A stretch of DNA of 64,000 bases from Diaporthe sp. PMI_573 (Eukaryota; Ascomycota; Sordariomycetes; Diaporthales; Diaporthaceae). Position numbers and translations under genes: made by a program. The notes below the pieces were generated by a model. The model did not search any database, was not told the DNA's origin, and worked only from the letters and a program-made list of their open reading frames with translations. How positions within the stretch are numbered: position 1 is the stretch's first letter; each line of letters starts with the position of its first letter. The DNA lies in the NCBI GenBank assembly GCA_021399435.1, contig JAJTUP010000001.1:2108001-2172000 (forward strand), given 5' to 3'. Positions 33,623 through 44,442 of the stretch are shown here, piece after piece.

Positions 33623-34619
33623 CTATGAGGCCGTACCGAAGTGGCACCCTTCTTCCCACAGTTGAATCGATGGATGTGGGCTTTTGTTGCCATCTTGGAC
33701 AGTCACATCCTCACCCCGCTGGGCTTCAGGCCGTGACACCCATTGATCTTTTGGCAGACTCCATTCCTCCAGAGGTACCCAATCGACCAAGAACGCCCTG
33801 TCCTGGTACTCGCGGAACCTCTCTCCCACGAGGCCCAGCTCCGACGCCGCTGCTGCGTCCTTGTCCGCCAGCAGCTCCAGCTTCCGTACGCAGGAGTGTA
33901 TGCACTGGTCTGTGAGCCGCTCCAGCGCCTGCTCCATGGTTATTCCCTCAACGACACATAGATTGGACACTAGATTTGGTTCGTCCTGGTCGAACTCCTT
34001 GTAGAAGGAGAAGGTCATTAGGGAGGGCCACGATCCCATCGATGTGCGCCATGACGATGGACATCTCCTTGAACAATTTCTGGTCGTCGAATCCGCCCGA
34101 TGCTGGCAAAAGGCTGCCTGCCACTCCACTGCCGGGTGTAGTCAGCCGACGCACGAACATGGGGTAACAATCAGCGCGACGCCAGCCCTGGAAGCTGTGC
34201 TGCTCGATCCAGCAGCACAGCTTCCAAAAAGGCTGTCTCGGGGGCTGCCCCGCGAGCATGTCGGTCAAGAGGGTGGAGGTGTTCGCGGCCGGGTCGGCGC
34301 TTAACTCGTCGTCAAGCACATTGATGATGGACTGCCAGATGGTGACGTAAACCTGCACCTCGTGTGGCACATACGGCCAGAAGTATACCACCAGATGCAA
34401 GACGGTGCGGCAGACGGTCGCGATGCGCGCAGGGTGGACGTCCTTGAGCGTCTCTCGTGGCAGAGGCTGGGCAAAGTATTCGGCTGTCTTCGAGTGGACC
34501 TCTCTCAAGGCCAGTATGCGTTCTTCGCGCATGAGGTTGAAGTCGTCGTACTCGATGGTGTCGAGGGAGCGAACTATGGACTTGCAGAAATGCGCCGTTG
34601 GGAAGTTTGGGACAGCCAT
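33623..34619 (-). pseudogene. Broken terpene synthase of the trichodiene-synthase type
   Basis: From ATG 34619 the product resembles fungal sesquiterpene cyclases of the trichodiene-synthase family: an N-terminal FPT..F segment, an Asp-rich metal motif VLDDELSAD (D103, D104, D109), CWIEQ, and the NSE region (NDL....FYKEFD). Two lesions are visible. First, relative to the family about 30 residues are missing just before CWIEQ. That point coincides with a perfect 15-bp inverted repeat (34190-34225). Second, the frame changes in the NSE motif around 34003-34017: the left frame ends at 33948, and the continuation (FYKEFDQDEP to 33623) is in another frame, with no usable intron. Both active-site sides are affected, so a functional cyclase is unlikely. 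Family members convert farnesyl diphosphate to cyclic sesquiterpenes. Confidence 0.78.
34190..34225. repeat. Perfect 15-bp inverted repeat in terpene synthase pseudogene
   Basis: Arms GGAAGCTGTGCTGCT (34190-34204) and AGCAGCACAGCTTCC (34211-34225) are exact reverse complements with a 6-base spacer. It sits inside the reading frame at the place where conserved residues appear to be missing. Confidence 0.95.
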
Positions 34620-36678
34620 CTTGTTTCCAGGGTATAGATGGCACCCGGCTCTCGGTCAACTTAGATTAAGGAGGTAAAAGAGGTGAAACCTGGACGGGAC
34701 TGCTATTCGTACCCAACAGGATCTTGAGCCTGGGCAATTGGAGGCTTGAATGTGTGCCATTGAAGGGTCTAATCTAAGATGAAAAGGTCCTGAGGTTTTC
34801 ATTGTACATTAATATACGCGCAAAACTTGGGACCGGTGCCAGTTTAAGCTTTCTAAAACTATGATTTTCACCACAGGAAGCCTTTACCAGTACCATCAAC
34901 TTGGAGTCTCTAGTCAATTTCTCATCAATTGTGTCGAATATTTTGAAGGAACAGATGCAAAGAGGCAACATATTGCGACCATTATCGGAAGCTGCACTGA
35001 ATGATCGGAAGCCGCACTGATGTGCACTGTAAGCTATGGCTCATAACCACTCATGCCACACCGTAATTCCGCAAAGGGCTGCCACCATGATCGGCAGTCA
35101 GCGTAGCTTCTCACTTTGGTTCAATACTGTGGTTTACTAAGGCTGCCTGCCCACTTGGAGCATAACTCTGGTAAGCAAGCCCTTCCGAAAAGCAAAGTGC
35201 CCAGACATGTATTCAATAGCTTCAGTCAACAAGATAAAAACAAATGCCGTCCCTTTCATCGGAGCTAATGATGCTTGTGGCTGAGACAATACTTGTAGGA
35301 GCCTTTAGTTTCACCGCATTTCACAGCTTCAGTCAGGGAATGACTTTGCTAGCATTCTTCTACATCTTATTTCAATCTAAAAGGGGAACAAATAACCTTA
35401 GAATATGTGACAGACACTGCGTCTCTAGCAATATCTACACAGTATCTCATATTGCCTTTTAAGCTCAATAGCCTTGACATCGTCCTCTCCCTCTACCTCC
35501 ACCTCCTTTACCTTTTCCTCCCTAACTCCTGCCCCTTCTGTATGTTCCTTCGTTAACCAGTCAAGGCCGAGACTGCCCAGCTGCTTGAAATGGAAGACAC
35601 AGATAAAGAATCGTAAGGCCGTGATTTCCATAGTCCTATAAATCAAGCTTCTGTGTCATGCGGTAAGGCCTACAAACATTGAAGAGTGACGGCTGATATA
35701 CCAGCAGGCTTCCATTTTTGTTATCCATTGAATCGTTTTGGGAGTGAGAGCAGGCAATGTGTGATCATCTGCCATACCTAGATAGTATGATGCCAGTCCA
35801 ATATCTGAATCAGCACCCGGCTCGAGGACACGACCATGATGATGGGATCAACCGTGGCTCGTGTGTCCTTTGTCTGGACAGCCTGTACTTTTTTTCTTCC
35901 CTTTATGTGTCCCTGTCAACTGTATCCCTGTCAACTCCATATAGACATGCCATCCTCCTCCTTATGGTTTGAGTAAGGCCTTGAGGCTAGCAAAGATCTC
36001 CCTCTTCGAGTAGCATGTTCTCTTGTAAAATTTACCTTCATACACTTCTGTTGTCGATATCCCATGATTTCTCCCTCGGATGTCCCATAGCCATGCATAC
36101 TCTCTTGAGCTTTGTCCTTCTTTGCCTGATTGTCTCCTCCTCCAGTGCTCCTCCCTGGTGTTCCCAGACCGTATTTGAATGTACTGCTGCAAACCTCGTC
36201 CACAGGCACGTAGTTGGCATCGCGGTTGAGTCTCTCTCCCTTTCATGTGACACAGTTAGGCATGTTCTTGAAAACAACAACCGATCCACTTTCCCCAGGC
36301 CATCCCCTACCGGCTCCTCATCAGATATTCTGCTATCGTGAGTCTTGCCACTGAGCGCCTAACTTAGCTGCTGTTCCCGAGCCATCACATTGCCTTTCCC
36401 ATCTCCTTCTGCAGCCATTTGCTGATGAACTCCAGTCTTTTGATCTTCATCCGTGACCTTCTACCTTGATGCCCTCCTCGGATAGATCGTATTCAGCAAC
36501 ATTTATGAGACCCTTTGCCTGGTGTGTTGTGATGATGTTCCCTTGTACCTTCCACGGATATCACCTTCCCTAGCTCGTTCCCGCGGTGCTCATGGTGCTA
36601 CTCGTCCTCATCGCCAGTGTACTCGCTGTCGTTTTCCTGCTCGTCTTGCCCGTATACTTGTCTTGTTTGTGTGCTTCA

Positions 36679-36757
36679 TGTCCTCCTCCTGCTGGTGCCC
36701 TCCTCTTGCTGGTGTCCCCTCTTGCTGGTGTCCCCCTCTTGCTGGTGTCCCATTCTT
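36679..36757. repeat. Minisatellite, CTTGCTGGTGTCC-type units
   Basis: Four imperfect copies of a ~17-18-bp unit (TCTTGCTGGTGTCCCC), with slight length changes in the C run. Confidence 0.8.
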
Positions 36758-36851
36758 GGTAATGTCCTCGTTTTGCTGATGTCATTGTCAACCTCGTCGT
36801 GGTGGGTCTTGCCATGTTGTCGTGCTGGTTTCACTCGCCGTGCTCATAGCC

Positions 36852-36931
36852 CTCGTGTGCTCGTTGTCCTCGTGTGCTCGTTGTCCTCGTGTGCTCGTTG
36901 TCCTCGTGTGCTCGTTGTCCTCGTGTGCTCG
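36852..36931. repeat. 17-bp minisatellite, 4.7 copies
   Basis: Four exact copies of CTCGTGTGCTCGTTGTC and a partial fifth. The unit is not a multiple of three, so a coding role would need a 51-base period. Confidence 0.9.
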
Positions 36932-38307
36932 TCGTCATGGTGTGTTTGTCGTGCTTGTCGTCTTCCGGCTCGTCCCTTTTTGAAAGAGAAAGAGACACCA
37001 GGGCGTCAAACTCTGGTCCGGATGCTGGGACTTGTTTGGCACTGTGTGAGTGATGCCCGTCCTTCTTGCTGTCGCCGGTCTTGTCGTCGTTTTTGTTGCC
37101 CGGGCGAGTTCCAAGGACGTGTGAGACATGAACCTTGCTGCCACTCAAAGAAGACCCTGCAGCCAAAGCCCCCTTTGGTGTCAGAGGAAGCGCTGCTCTT
37201 TCCCATTCCCGGGTAGAGCTACCTCAGCAGTGGACTCACATCAATACCTGCCTTATCAGTGATCCGGTGGCCCCTTAGTCGTCACCCTTCATGCACAGTC
37301 ACCCACTGGCTCCCCGGTACACGTCTTGAGTACGACTCAGCCATACCTAGTAACCAAATTCAAACCACAGCACGACTCTGCCACGTCAAATCTTCTCAAG
37401 TAGCTCACCCTGGCACAACTCATCCGTTGCCTTCCGTGGAGCCGAGCCAGTAGCACGTAGGTACGTTTTTTTGAACCGCTGGCCAGAACCAGATCGTCAC
37501 CTGCCCAGAATAAACCTTCCTCGCTGCCCAAGGAGAAGAAAGGATCATCTGGATCCCGTAAATCAAGGAAATAACTGCTCATTTACCTTCCAAGTCCCGC
37601 TCTTCTACCAAGAAACTCTACTTCTCCCGAGATAAACCAAGGGAAAGGGATACCGCTCCAGGGGTATTGACGCATGTGAAACGTTCAAGCTGACAACTGC
37701 TAGGAGAAAGCTTTCTCAGAAACCTCTCGAATACGCTACGACACCCGTGAATCGCTTCCGTACCACTTAGCGGCCGTCTCAGTGACAAAACTTCAGCTTG
37801 GCAGAGAGCTACGATCTCCAGAAGACACACAGCCCATCGTGACGCCCCTACAAGACGACATCGAGCTCCGATCTTCTCATAAGATACCTTCCCATCGCCT
37901 CTTGCCCCTGACGATACCTACAAGACCTTTCTGCGATCGCGGTCGGCCACGACAGTCACGGGGAACGACACTCGCTTCGAGAGAGCCATTCAGGGGGGCT
38001 CAGGTAGAGAAAGGCATTGTTCTCACCAATAGGTACACCTGAAGAGCATCTGTGCTACTCAGCGCTGCATACACGCATTGAGTGGACACATAGGCCCGTG
38101 TAATACCGTTCAGAAGACCTGAGAGGATCTCTGAATAGCTTCAGTGAATGCCGATAAGATTGGAGGTTACAGTGTCTTCGATCTTTCTAACAGCCTTGAA
38201 CGACTAATCAATATCTTGAAACTCACGTTACCAACGTCCTGAATCTTCTTCTCTCCCGAAAAAAGCCTGAAGCGGCTCGATATCGTCCACAGCCTCGACG
38301 CCGATAG

Positions 38308-38883
38308 CCATCGCGCCAAGAACACCGCCAGTTAACCTATCCTCATTTACGACGATACTTCCGTTCCATTGACCCCTTCATACTGCCCAAAGTCTGTTCG
38401 AACTGTGCCAGAAGAAGAGCAAAGGCCGGCGCACGTCTACTACAACACCCCCAAGACCTCCCAACTATCTACGGACACGAGTCACTCCTGAGAAATTACA
38501 ACGAAGAAAAGCTGTGCTCGAACACACACTGGCTGACATTTGAAAGCTCCTTAGCAGTTAGGACATACGAGAAGCTGAGCGTTGAAATTCCAACGTTGCG
38601 CGAACCATCAGGGCTACGTACATTGATATTGGGGCCCGACGCAATCTCGAATACCAGAATACTCAAAGAGAAGACACAACAAAAGATCTGCCTGATTCAA
38701 AGGATATCTAGCGACAAAAGGGCTTCCAAGGCTTGGCTTAGAGCGCCTGAGACCGGAGGAACTGTCCACACGTTGTTGAAACCCTCTCGCACCCTCTACG
38801 AGACCTCATACCAATCATCCGGGACAGCTCTTTGCAGCCTGGACGCAAAGTCACCGATCCTACACATTACTAACATCCGTTAA
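38308..38883 (+). other. 190-codon open stretch without ATG
   Basis: A stop-free frame lies between a TAG at ~38302 and a stop at 38881-38883. It contains no early ATG. The translation includes a CSNCARRRAK stretch but no recognised domain. It could be an internal exon or a gene relic; equally it may be chance in promoter DNA of the gene at 39423. Confidence 0.2.
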
Positions 38884-39422
38884 CATCCGCATGCCGGAAA
38901 TCAGCTTCTGAAAGAGACATACTGACGAGGCATATACCTTGGCACGCACCTACACTATCGATTCGTGGCAGTTCTCCATGTGTGGACTGTTCTACTCCGT
39001 CATTGTCAGACTGGAACTTAGCGACTAACGAGTTGGTTCCATATCTACCCACATACCCATATGCTTCGCCGGACCATCGGACACTTCATCTTACCATTGA
39101 CTTGGGGACTCTTCTGTTCGCTTTCGAGAGGATCATACCATCTACGTTGAACCAGCAGCCTGGAACCGGATGCGAATATTCAGTGTCAACGTATCAGCAG
39201 AACAGGGCCATTCTTGTCAGAGACTCGGGGATTGGGTTTGAAGACACATCGGTACCGATACATAGGCCTACAGCATTGAAAGTGTCGCAGACCCCGGCAC
39301 GCGAACAACAGTTCGATCTACATTCACATCACATCGGGAATCTATTCTCAAGACCTTGGCTTTCGGGCAAGACGATCGAATTAACAAACAAACGTGCTTG
39401 ACGAAAGGTACGCGAACACAAT

Positions 39423-40937
39423 ATGTGCTTCTCAGAGTTTATCGGCTATACCTGCGGTCACTCCTCGCCGGAGGTGTTGCGCCCCTGTCCCCTGACGACC
39501 CAGTTCTACACGAACCCGGTGTGCACCAAACACGCCCGCAGGCCCATACTGGCCCCAGAGATGTGTCCCGCGTGCCAGAGGGTCATCCACGGCCGGGCTG
39601 TCCTGATCACCGAATGGGAGCACCGCTGGATGCACGAGCGAGGAGCCTGCGGCTGCGACGTACAGTTCCCGGATCTGATTCGCCCTCGCGTTGTCAGTCG
39701 AAGCCGTCCCGGGCAGACGATTGGGCGAATTGGCCAGATGAGAAACAATACGGCGGGCTCTACGACCAATGCCGGTTCCAGTATCCCCTTCTCCAAGGCT
39801 GAGCCAATCAACGTGGCTGGTTCCAAGCGAGTTCCAGCCCACTACCAGGAGCGATCTACGAAGACTGGTCAGCACAACCTAGAGGTTGCTGTCAGAATCC
39901 CATCTTTGTATGGTGCAGAGTGGGTGAACGAGCACAGGCAGCTGCACAAAGATGGCTCCTGCAAGTGTGCTGGCGACTTTTCCTTCTACGAGACTCCACA
40001 GCCTATCAAAATCGTCTCATCTTCTTCAGCTTTGATCGACAATGGCCATGGACAGGTTGTTCAGACGAAAGCCTCTACTCAGAGCTTCCAGGATGCAGAC
40101 GACCGAACCTTCCAGAACAGTGCTGCCTCTGACTATTTAAACCCAGAGGACCGCCCCCCTCAGGGACCTTCTTCTCCCAAAATTCTTCACAACTCTGACC
40201 CTCATCTTCCTCCTCACCAGGGTGACAACCTGACCCAACAGTCCTCATTGAAGGCAGTCAGCCTCGAAGACACACCCTCTACCTCCTCCCAGCTCAGAGG
40301 AGCTGATCTCGCCTCTGCCTCCTCCCAGCTCAGAGGAGCTGATCTCGCCTCTACCTCTTCCCAGCTCAGAGGAGCTGATCTCGCCACCACCTCAAAGCCA
40401 CCGCCCCTAGTGGTGAGCTCCTACTATCCTCACGCCCACGCCCACGCCAACGCCAACGCCAACACCCCGCAGCGCTCCCCAGGCGCAATCTACGAGGTGG
40501 ACCCGACAAAGTCCACAAACAGGCTCTACAACTACGCCTGCAACGAGGGCGCGAGCATGGCCACGCTCGCCGACTTCCAGTCCGTCGAATTCCCCCGGGC
40601 AGAGGGTTACCTGCCACTGGTGGGTTTACCCATCGGCGCGGGCCCAGAGGGCGCCCCAGGCCTCTCGCACGTGGGAGGATTCGAGGACTGCGTCCTCCAC
40701 ACCAGGCGCCTCATCGCCTGCTTGGGTGACGGGGCGGCGCCTTGCCTCTTGGCCACCAAGAGCAAGTCGTTTGCTTGCCTCCACGACGCGGTGAAGGGCC
40801 GGGACGACGAGGAAGGCCTTGGCTGGGGGCAGGAGGCTCTCCCTGCGCGAGAGCACGCTCGAAGCGCCGGCTCGAGCGCGGTGCCTTCTGAATACGGGGG
40901 CTTCGACGCTGAGGAGGACCAGCTCTATTTGAGCTGA
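39423..40937 (+). CDS. Conserved fungal Cys/His-patterned hypothetical protein
   Basis: Single exon, 504 residues. The N-terminal ~90 residues have an ordered Cys/His pattern (MCFSEFIGYTCGH, RPCPLT, NPVCTKH, MCPACQRVIH, EHRWMHERGACGC) that looks like a zinc-binding module. A second short motif at ~160-188 repeats the same style (YGAEWVNEH..LH..GSCKC). The middle is disordered, with three tandem copies of SSQLRGADLAS(A/T) at 288-323 and a HAHAHANANAN run. The C-terminal ~130 residues contain CLGDGAAPCLL and end acidic. I recall the N-terminal pattern from uncharacterised Sordariomycete proteins. The function is unknown. No membrane segment or signal peptide is visible. The start is the first ATG and begins the conserved pattern itself. 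Confidence 0.75.
   Translation: MCFSEFIGYTCGHSSPEVLRPCPLTTQFYTNPVCTKHARRPILAPEMCPACQRVIHGRAVLITEWEHRWMHERGACGCDVQFPDLIRPRVVSRSRPGQTIGRIGQMRNNTAGSTTNAGSSIPFSKAEPINVAGSKRVPAHYQERSTKTGQHNLEVAVRIPSLYGAEWVNEHRQLHKDGSCKCAGDFSFYETPQPIKIVSSSSALIDNGHGQVVQTKASTQSFQDADDRTFQNSAASDYLNPEDRPPQGPSSPKILHNSDPHLPPHQGDNLTQQSSLKAVSLEDTPSTSSQLRGADLASASSQLRGADLASTSSQLRGADLATTSKPPPLVVSSYYPHAHAHANANANTPQRSPGAIYEVDPTKSTNRLYNYACNEGASMATLADFQSVEFPRAEGYLPLVGLPIGAGPEGAPGLSHVGGFEDCVLHTRRLIACLGDGAAPCLLATKSKSFACLHDAVKGRDDEEGLGWGQEALPAREHARSAGSSAVPSEYGGFDAEEDQLYLS
40284..40391 (+). repeat. 36-nt in-frame tandem repeat, three copies
   Basis: Three 36-base units encode SSQLRGADLAS plus a variable last residue. Units differ at only a few third-position bases, so the expansion is recent. 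Confidence 0.9.
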
Positions 40938-41173
40938 GGCCAGCTTTGGCTCAACTCAGAGGTAAGGGAATACTTGAGCAACACAAACGCTGGTCAAAAT
41001 ATCACTGACAACACGCATAGGAGGGCGATACGACGAGAAAGAGTGTAAGGAGAAGGCTGTATTTACGACGCAGCGGACCCTGTACTATACACACAAAAGG
41101 ACGAAGATGGATCGTGGTCAACTCTATCAGTTCTTTCATTTCTTTTTCGACTCTCCCCAATACTATCACAAGT

Positions 41174-42843
41174 CTACCGGTCGACCTCACCTAAGGAACA
41201 AAAAGTCAGTATTTTCGCTTTGCGCACGTTGGGAAACACCAGAAACTTACCAAACACCAGATCCATTGTTCCGATAATCGCCACCGCATCAGCCAGCAAG
41301 TGACCCTTGGCGACTGCGTCGAAACCACCCAAGTGAGCGAAGCCAGGTGCACGGATGTGCACACGGTATGGCCGCTCGCTTCCGTCACTGACAACGTACA
41401 CGCCCATCTCGCCCTTTGGTGCCTCGATGACGGAATACGTGTCGCCTGGTGGGACGACGTATCCCTTGGTGTACAGCAGGAAGTGGTGGATAAGGGCCTC
41501 CATGTTCTCCTTCATGGCGGCACGAGGGGGAGGGGCGATCTTGTAGTCCTCGACCTTGATGGGGCCTTCGGGCATCTTGTTGAGGCACTGGTGGATGATG
41601 CGGAGGGACTGGCGGAACTCCTCCATTCGGCAGAGGTATCTGTCGTAGCAGTCGCCATTGACACCGACTGGCACATCGAACTCGACTTGGTCATACGCGT
41701 CATAGGGGGAGGACTTGCGGATGTCCCATGGGACTCCAGATCCTCGCAGCATGACACCAGAGAAGGAAAGGTTGAGGGCATCGGCGGCGGAGACAACACC
41801 GACGCCACGGAGACGGTCGATCCAGATACGGTTGTCTGTCAGCATTTCTTCAGTTTCGTCGATACGGTCGCCGAATTGGGTGGCCCATTGGTAGATGTCA
41901 TCGAGCAGGCCGATGGGGATATCTTGCGAGACACCACCGGGACGGACATATGCGGCGTGGAGACGAGCGCCAGAGACACGCTCATAGAATTCCTGGTTTA
42001 GGAGGATGGCTCATTAGCATGCGTCCTCATTTGATCGATAGATCCCCTCTGCGATGCTTTTCATAATTCATGCGTTGATTTTCCACACAAAATGAGGCCA
42101 GTGCAACCGCTACTCACCATAAGCTTCTCTCGCTCCTCGAAACCCCACAGGAAAGGCGTAAGAGCGCCGACATCCATAGCGTGTGACAGGACCGACATCA
42201 GGTGGTTCAGAATACGTGTGATCTCTCCAAACAGGGTCCGGATCCATTTGGCACGCTCCGGGACCTCGACGTTCAGCAGCTTCTCGACGGCGAGCGAGAA
42301 GCACTGCTCGTTGGTCATCATGGAGCAGTAGTCCAGCCGGTCAAAGTAGGGCAGGGCCTGCAGGTATGTCTTGTACTCGCACAGCTTCTCGGTTCCTCTG
42401 TGAAGCAGGCCGACGTGGGGGTCGGCGCGCACAATCTCCTCGCCGTTGAGCTCGAGGATCAGGCGCAGCACGCCGTGGGCGGCCGGATGCTGGGGGCCGA
42501 AGTTGACGGTGTAGTGGCGGACCTTGCGCCCTGCCAGGGAGCCGTCGCCGGGCTTCTCCCCCGTGCCCTCGTCGCCCTCGAGCCGCTTTATCATGTAGGG
42601 GTCGCGGGCGGAGGGGGCGAAGTTCTCGTCGACGGGGATCAGGACGGTGCCCTGGGGCTGCTGTTCTTGTGTTGAGGCATAGCGGCGGAGGCTCGTCGTC
42701 GAGAAAGATGCGGCTGCTGCCCGCGGTCGCGTGGCGGCGGACTGTATAGAGGGAGTCGAGGAGGGTCGGATGGGCAGGGCGCTGGCTGGTCTCAGACACA
42801 GCCGCTTCGCAGTCTGGCCGGCCAACCGCTGCAGCGTGGCCAT
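41174..42843 (-). CDS. nuo49: NADH:ubiquinone oxidoreductase 49 kDa subunit (NDUFS2)
   Basis: Three exons (42843-42118, 41992-41251, 41190-41174) give 494 residues. An Arg/Ser/Ala-rich presequence covers ~55 residues. The core is unmistakable: [53 protein letters not shown], and the C-terminus VFGEVDR, whose last five codons sit in a tiny final exon. The subunit forms, with NDUFS7, the ubiquinone-binding chamber of complex I in the matrix arm. The 17-base terminal exon is confirmed by the conserved ending. A (CA)13 tract lies just upstream of the start codon, in the leader. The start matches the beginning of the presequence. Confidence 0.96.
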
Positions 42844-42850
42844 GGCTAAG

Positions 42851-42876
42851 GTGTGTGTGTGTGTGTGTGTGTGTGT
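42851..42876. repeat. (GT)13 microsatellite in nuo49 leader
   Basis: Thirteen uninterrupted GT dinucleotides on the plus strand, beginning 8 bases upstream of the minus-strand start codon. Confidence 0.95.
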
Positions 42877-43881
42877 TTGGTTGAGTGGAGAGGTCGGAAG
42901 GTGAAGGCGAGGTCGAACTGGATGGGTCCTCCCTCGGTGAGCCGTCCGTATCAGCCTCTGCTCTATCGTCAATTGCGGCGGACTCTAGCTTCGCAAGTGG
43001 GCGAGCGGCAATCCGAGTTTCTGGGTGTCGCCGTCACCATTCAACTCTTAGCTAAGCTCACCAATCGGGTAAAGCGCCCGCAGCATGAATCAGCAGCATT
43101 TTGATTGGGCATTGGATTTCAGAGCTCCTGTGAGCCTCATCAACATCAACGTTCTCCTCGGACCTCATCGCTTGACTTGCGAAAGGTCATAAAACACAAG
43201 TCACAGCAATCATGTCACACCGGATACCAGGCTGCGGCGAAGCACACAGTCTTCCACTCTGGCATCAAGCTTAGTGGGCATCATAGCTGCCCAACGTGAA
43301 CATTGCACCTTGTGATTTGTCGCATTATCCAGCAAATCCCAGGCAGGTCTGCTTGCCTTGGAGCAGTATCGTGAACCATCTGCGGCCTATGCCATAGCAT
43401 CCAAGCAGCTCGAGTGAGCCGGATTGAGGCCCTTCCAATCCACAGCAGGGCCTGGAAGAAGATAGCCGGCAGAGTTACAGAGAGGCCTTTCACTGGTGGA
43501 ATACAGCTCAGCAAGGCTCAAAAAAATGTAAGATCTGGCCTGCAACAATCACCAGGCTGGCAGCACAATTCAAAACCGCCGTTTGCTTTGTTTTCAGTCT
43601 CTCCTGAAAAGTTTCAGGTCCTTCTGTTTGTCTAGTTGATGCCTATCCTCGAGACTGCCAAGAGATTTGAAGGCTCTTGATATGAGAGGTCGTAGTATGA
43701 ACCTGTGTCTCAAGGCGAGACAGGTTTTGATGCCTCAATAATGAGCCATGCACTCAAAGAGGTTTCCACCTTTGTCAAAGGGTCTTCTTGGTATTTATGA
43801 TGTGCTCCATGACGCCTTCAAGACTGGTGACTGCAGCACACACACTCTCTCAGAGGACAACATCTCATCCTTTGCTTCATC
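42877..43881. other. 1 kb divergent intergenic region
   Basis: Lies between nuo49 and the BTB gene. No coding content is recognised. It presumably carries both promoters. Confidence 0.5.
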
Positions 43882-44442
43882 ATGTCAGAGCTGTCATCAA
43901 CAGAATCGCGAACGATGGTGGAGGAGTCAGGTCCACGCATGACACCACCAGAGCGACGGATCGTTCGTCTTCAAGTCGGCGAAACGGTCTTTACCACTAC
44001 TCAGCACACTCTCTGTAAAGAGAGCGCGTACTTCCAGTCTCTGCTGTCCGATCAATATCAGCAGCTCACCAGTGGAGAATTCTTCGTCGACGCGGACCCT
44101 GGTCTGTTCGCATACATACTGCGATACCTTCGACATGGCATCTATCCCGTTTGCTTCAGCCAGGAGAGTGGCCACGATCTTGCGACATACTTGGGCATCG
44201 AGCGGCTTGCAACTGAGTTCGGCATCGAGAAGCTGGCAAAATGGCTCGTGGACAGGCAGTACGAATCGGCAGTCGAATGTTCTGTGTCATTTGACGATAA
44301 AAGTCCATTTGGATCGAGATCGTACACATCAACGGACCATGTCAATTGTTACCCACGGAGGGGCGGTTGGGTTTGCATGATCAAGACAAGGTTCACAGCC
44401 CGGCGGGAAGCCTTTCTCGACGAAAACACGGATCATGCCTAA
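43882..44442 (+). CDS. BTB/POZ (T1/KCTD-like) domain protein
   Basis: Single exon, 186 residues. Residues ~26-100 form a T1-type BTB domain: RIVRLQVGETVFTTTQHTL, then SAYFQSLLS, GEFFVDADPGLFAYILRYLRHGIYP. This is the tetramerisation-type BTB shared by potassium-channel T1 domains and KCTD proteins, many of which are Cul3 adaptors. After it comes a helical stretch (ATYLGIERLATEFGIEKLAKWL), as usual after the BTB core, then a ~65-residue tail of unknown role. No DNA-binding or kelch domain is attached. It is probably a cytosolic or nuclear oligomeric adaptor. The start was chosen at the first in-frame ATG; internal Met 12 or 20 is also possible. Confidence 0.8.
   Translation: MSELSSTESRTMVEESGPRMTPPERRIVRLQVGETVFTTTQHTLCKESAYFQSLLSDQYQQLTSGEFFVDADPGLFAYILRYLRHGIYPVCFSQESGHDLATYLGIERLATEFGIEKLAKWLVDRQYESAVECSVSFDDKSPFGSRSYTSTDHVNCYPRRGGWVCMIKTRFTARREAFLDENTDHA

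Larger units (their letters stand above)
34620..39422. other. 4.8 kb gene-poor region with minisatellites
   Basis: AT-rich at 34.7-36.0 kb, then strongly C/T-rich on the plus strand at 36.0-37.2 kb, where minus-strand frames have Lys/Arg/Gln/Ser-rich content reminiscent of degenerate transposon gag-like sequence (weak). Two minisatellites lie at 36.7-36.9 kb. At 37.2-39.4 kb there are several motif-less plus-strand frames, including one without any ATG. Confidence 0.4.
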
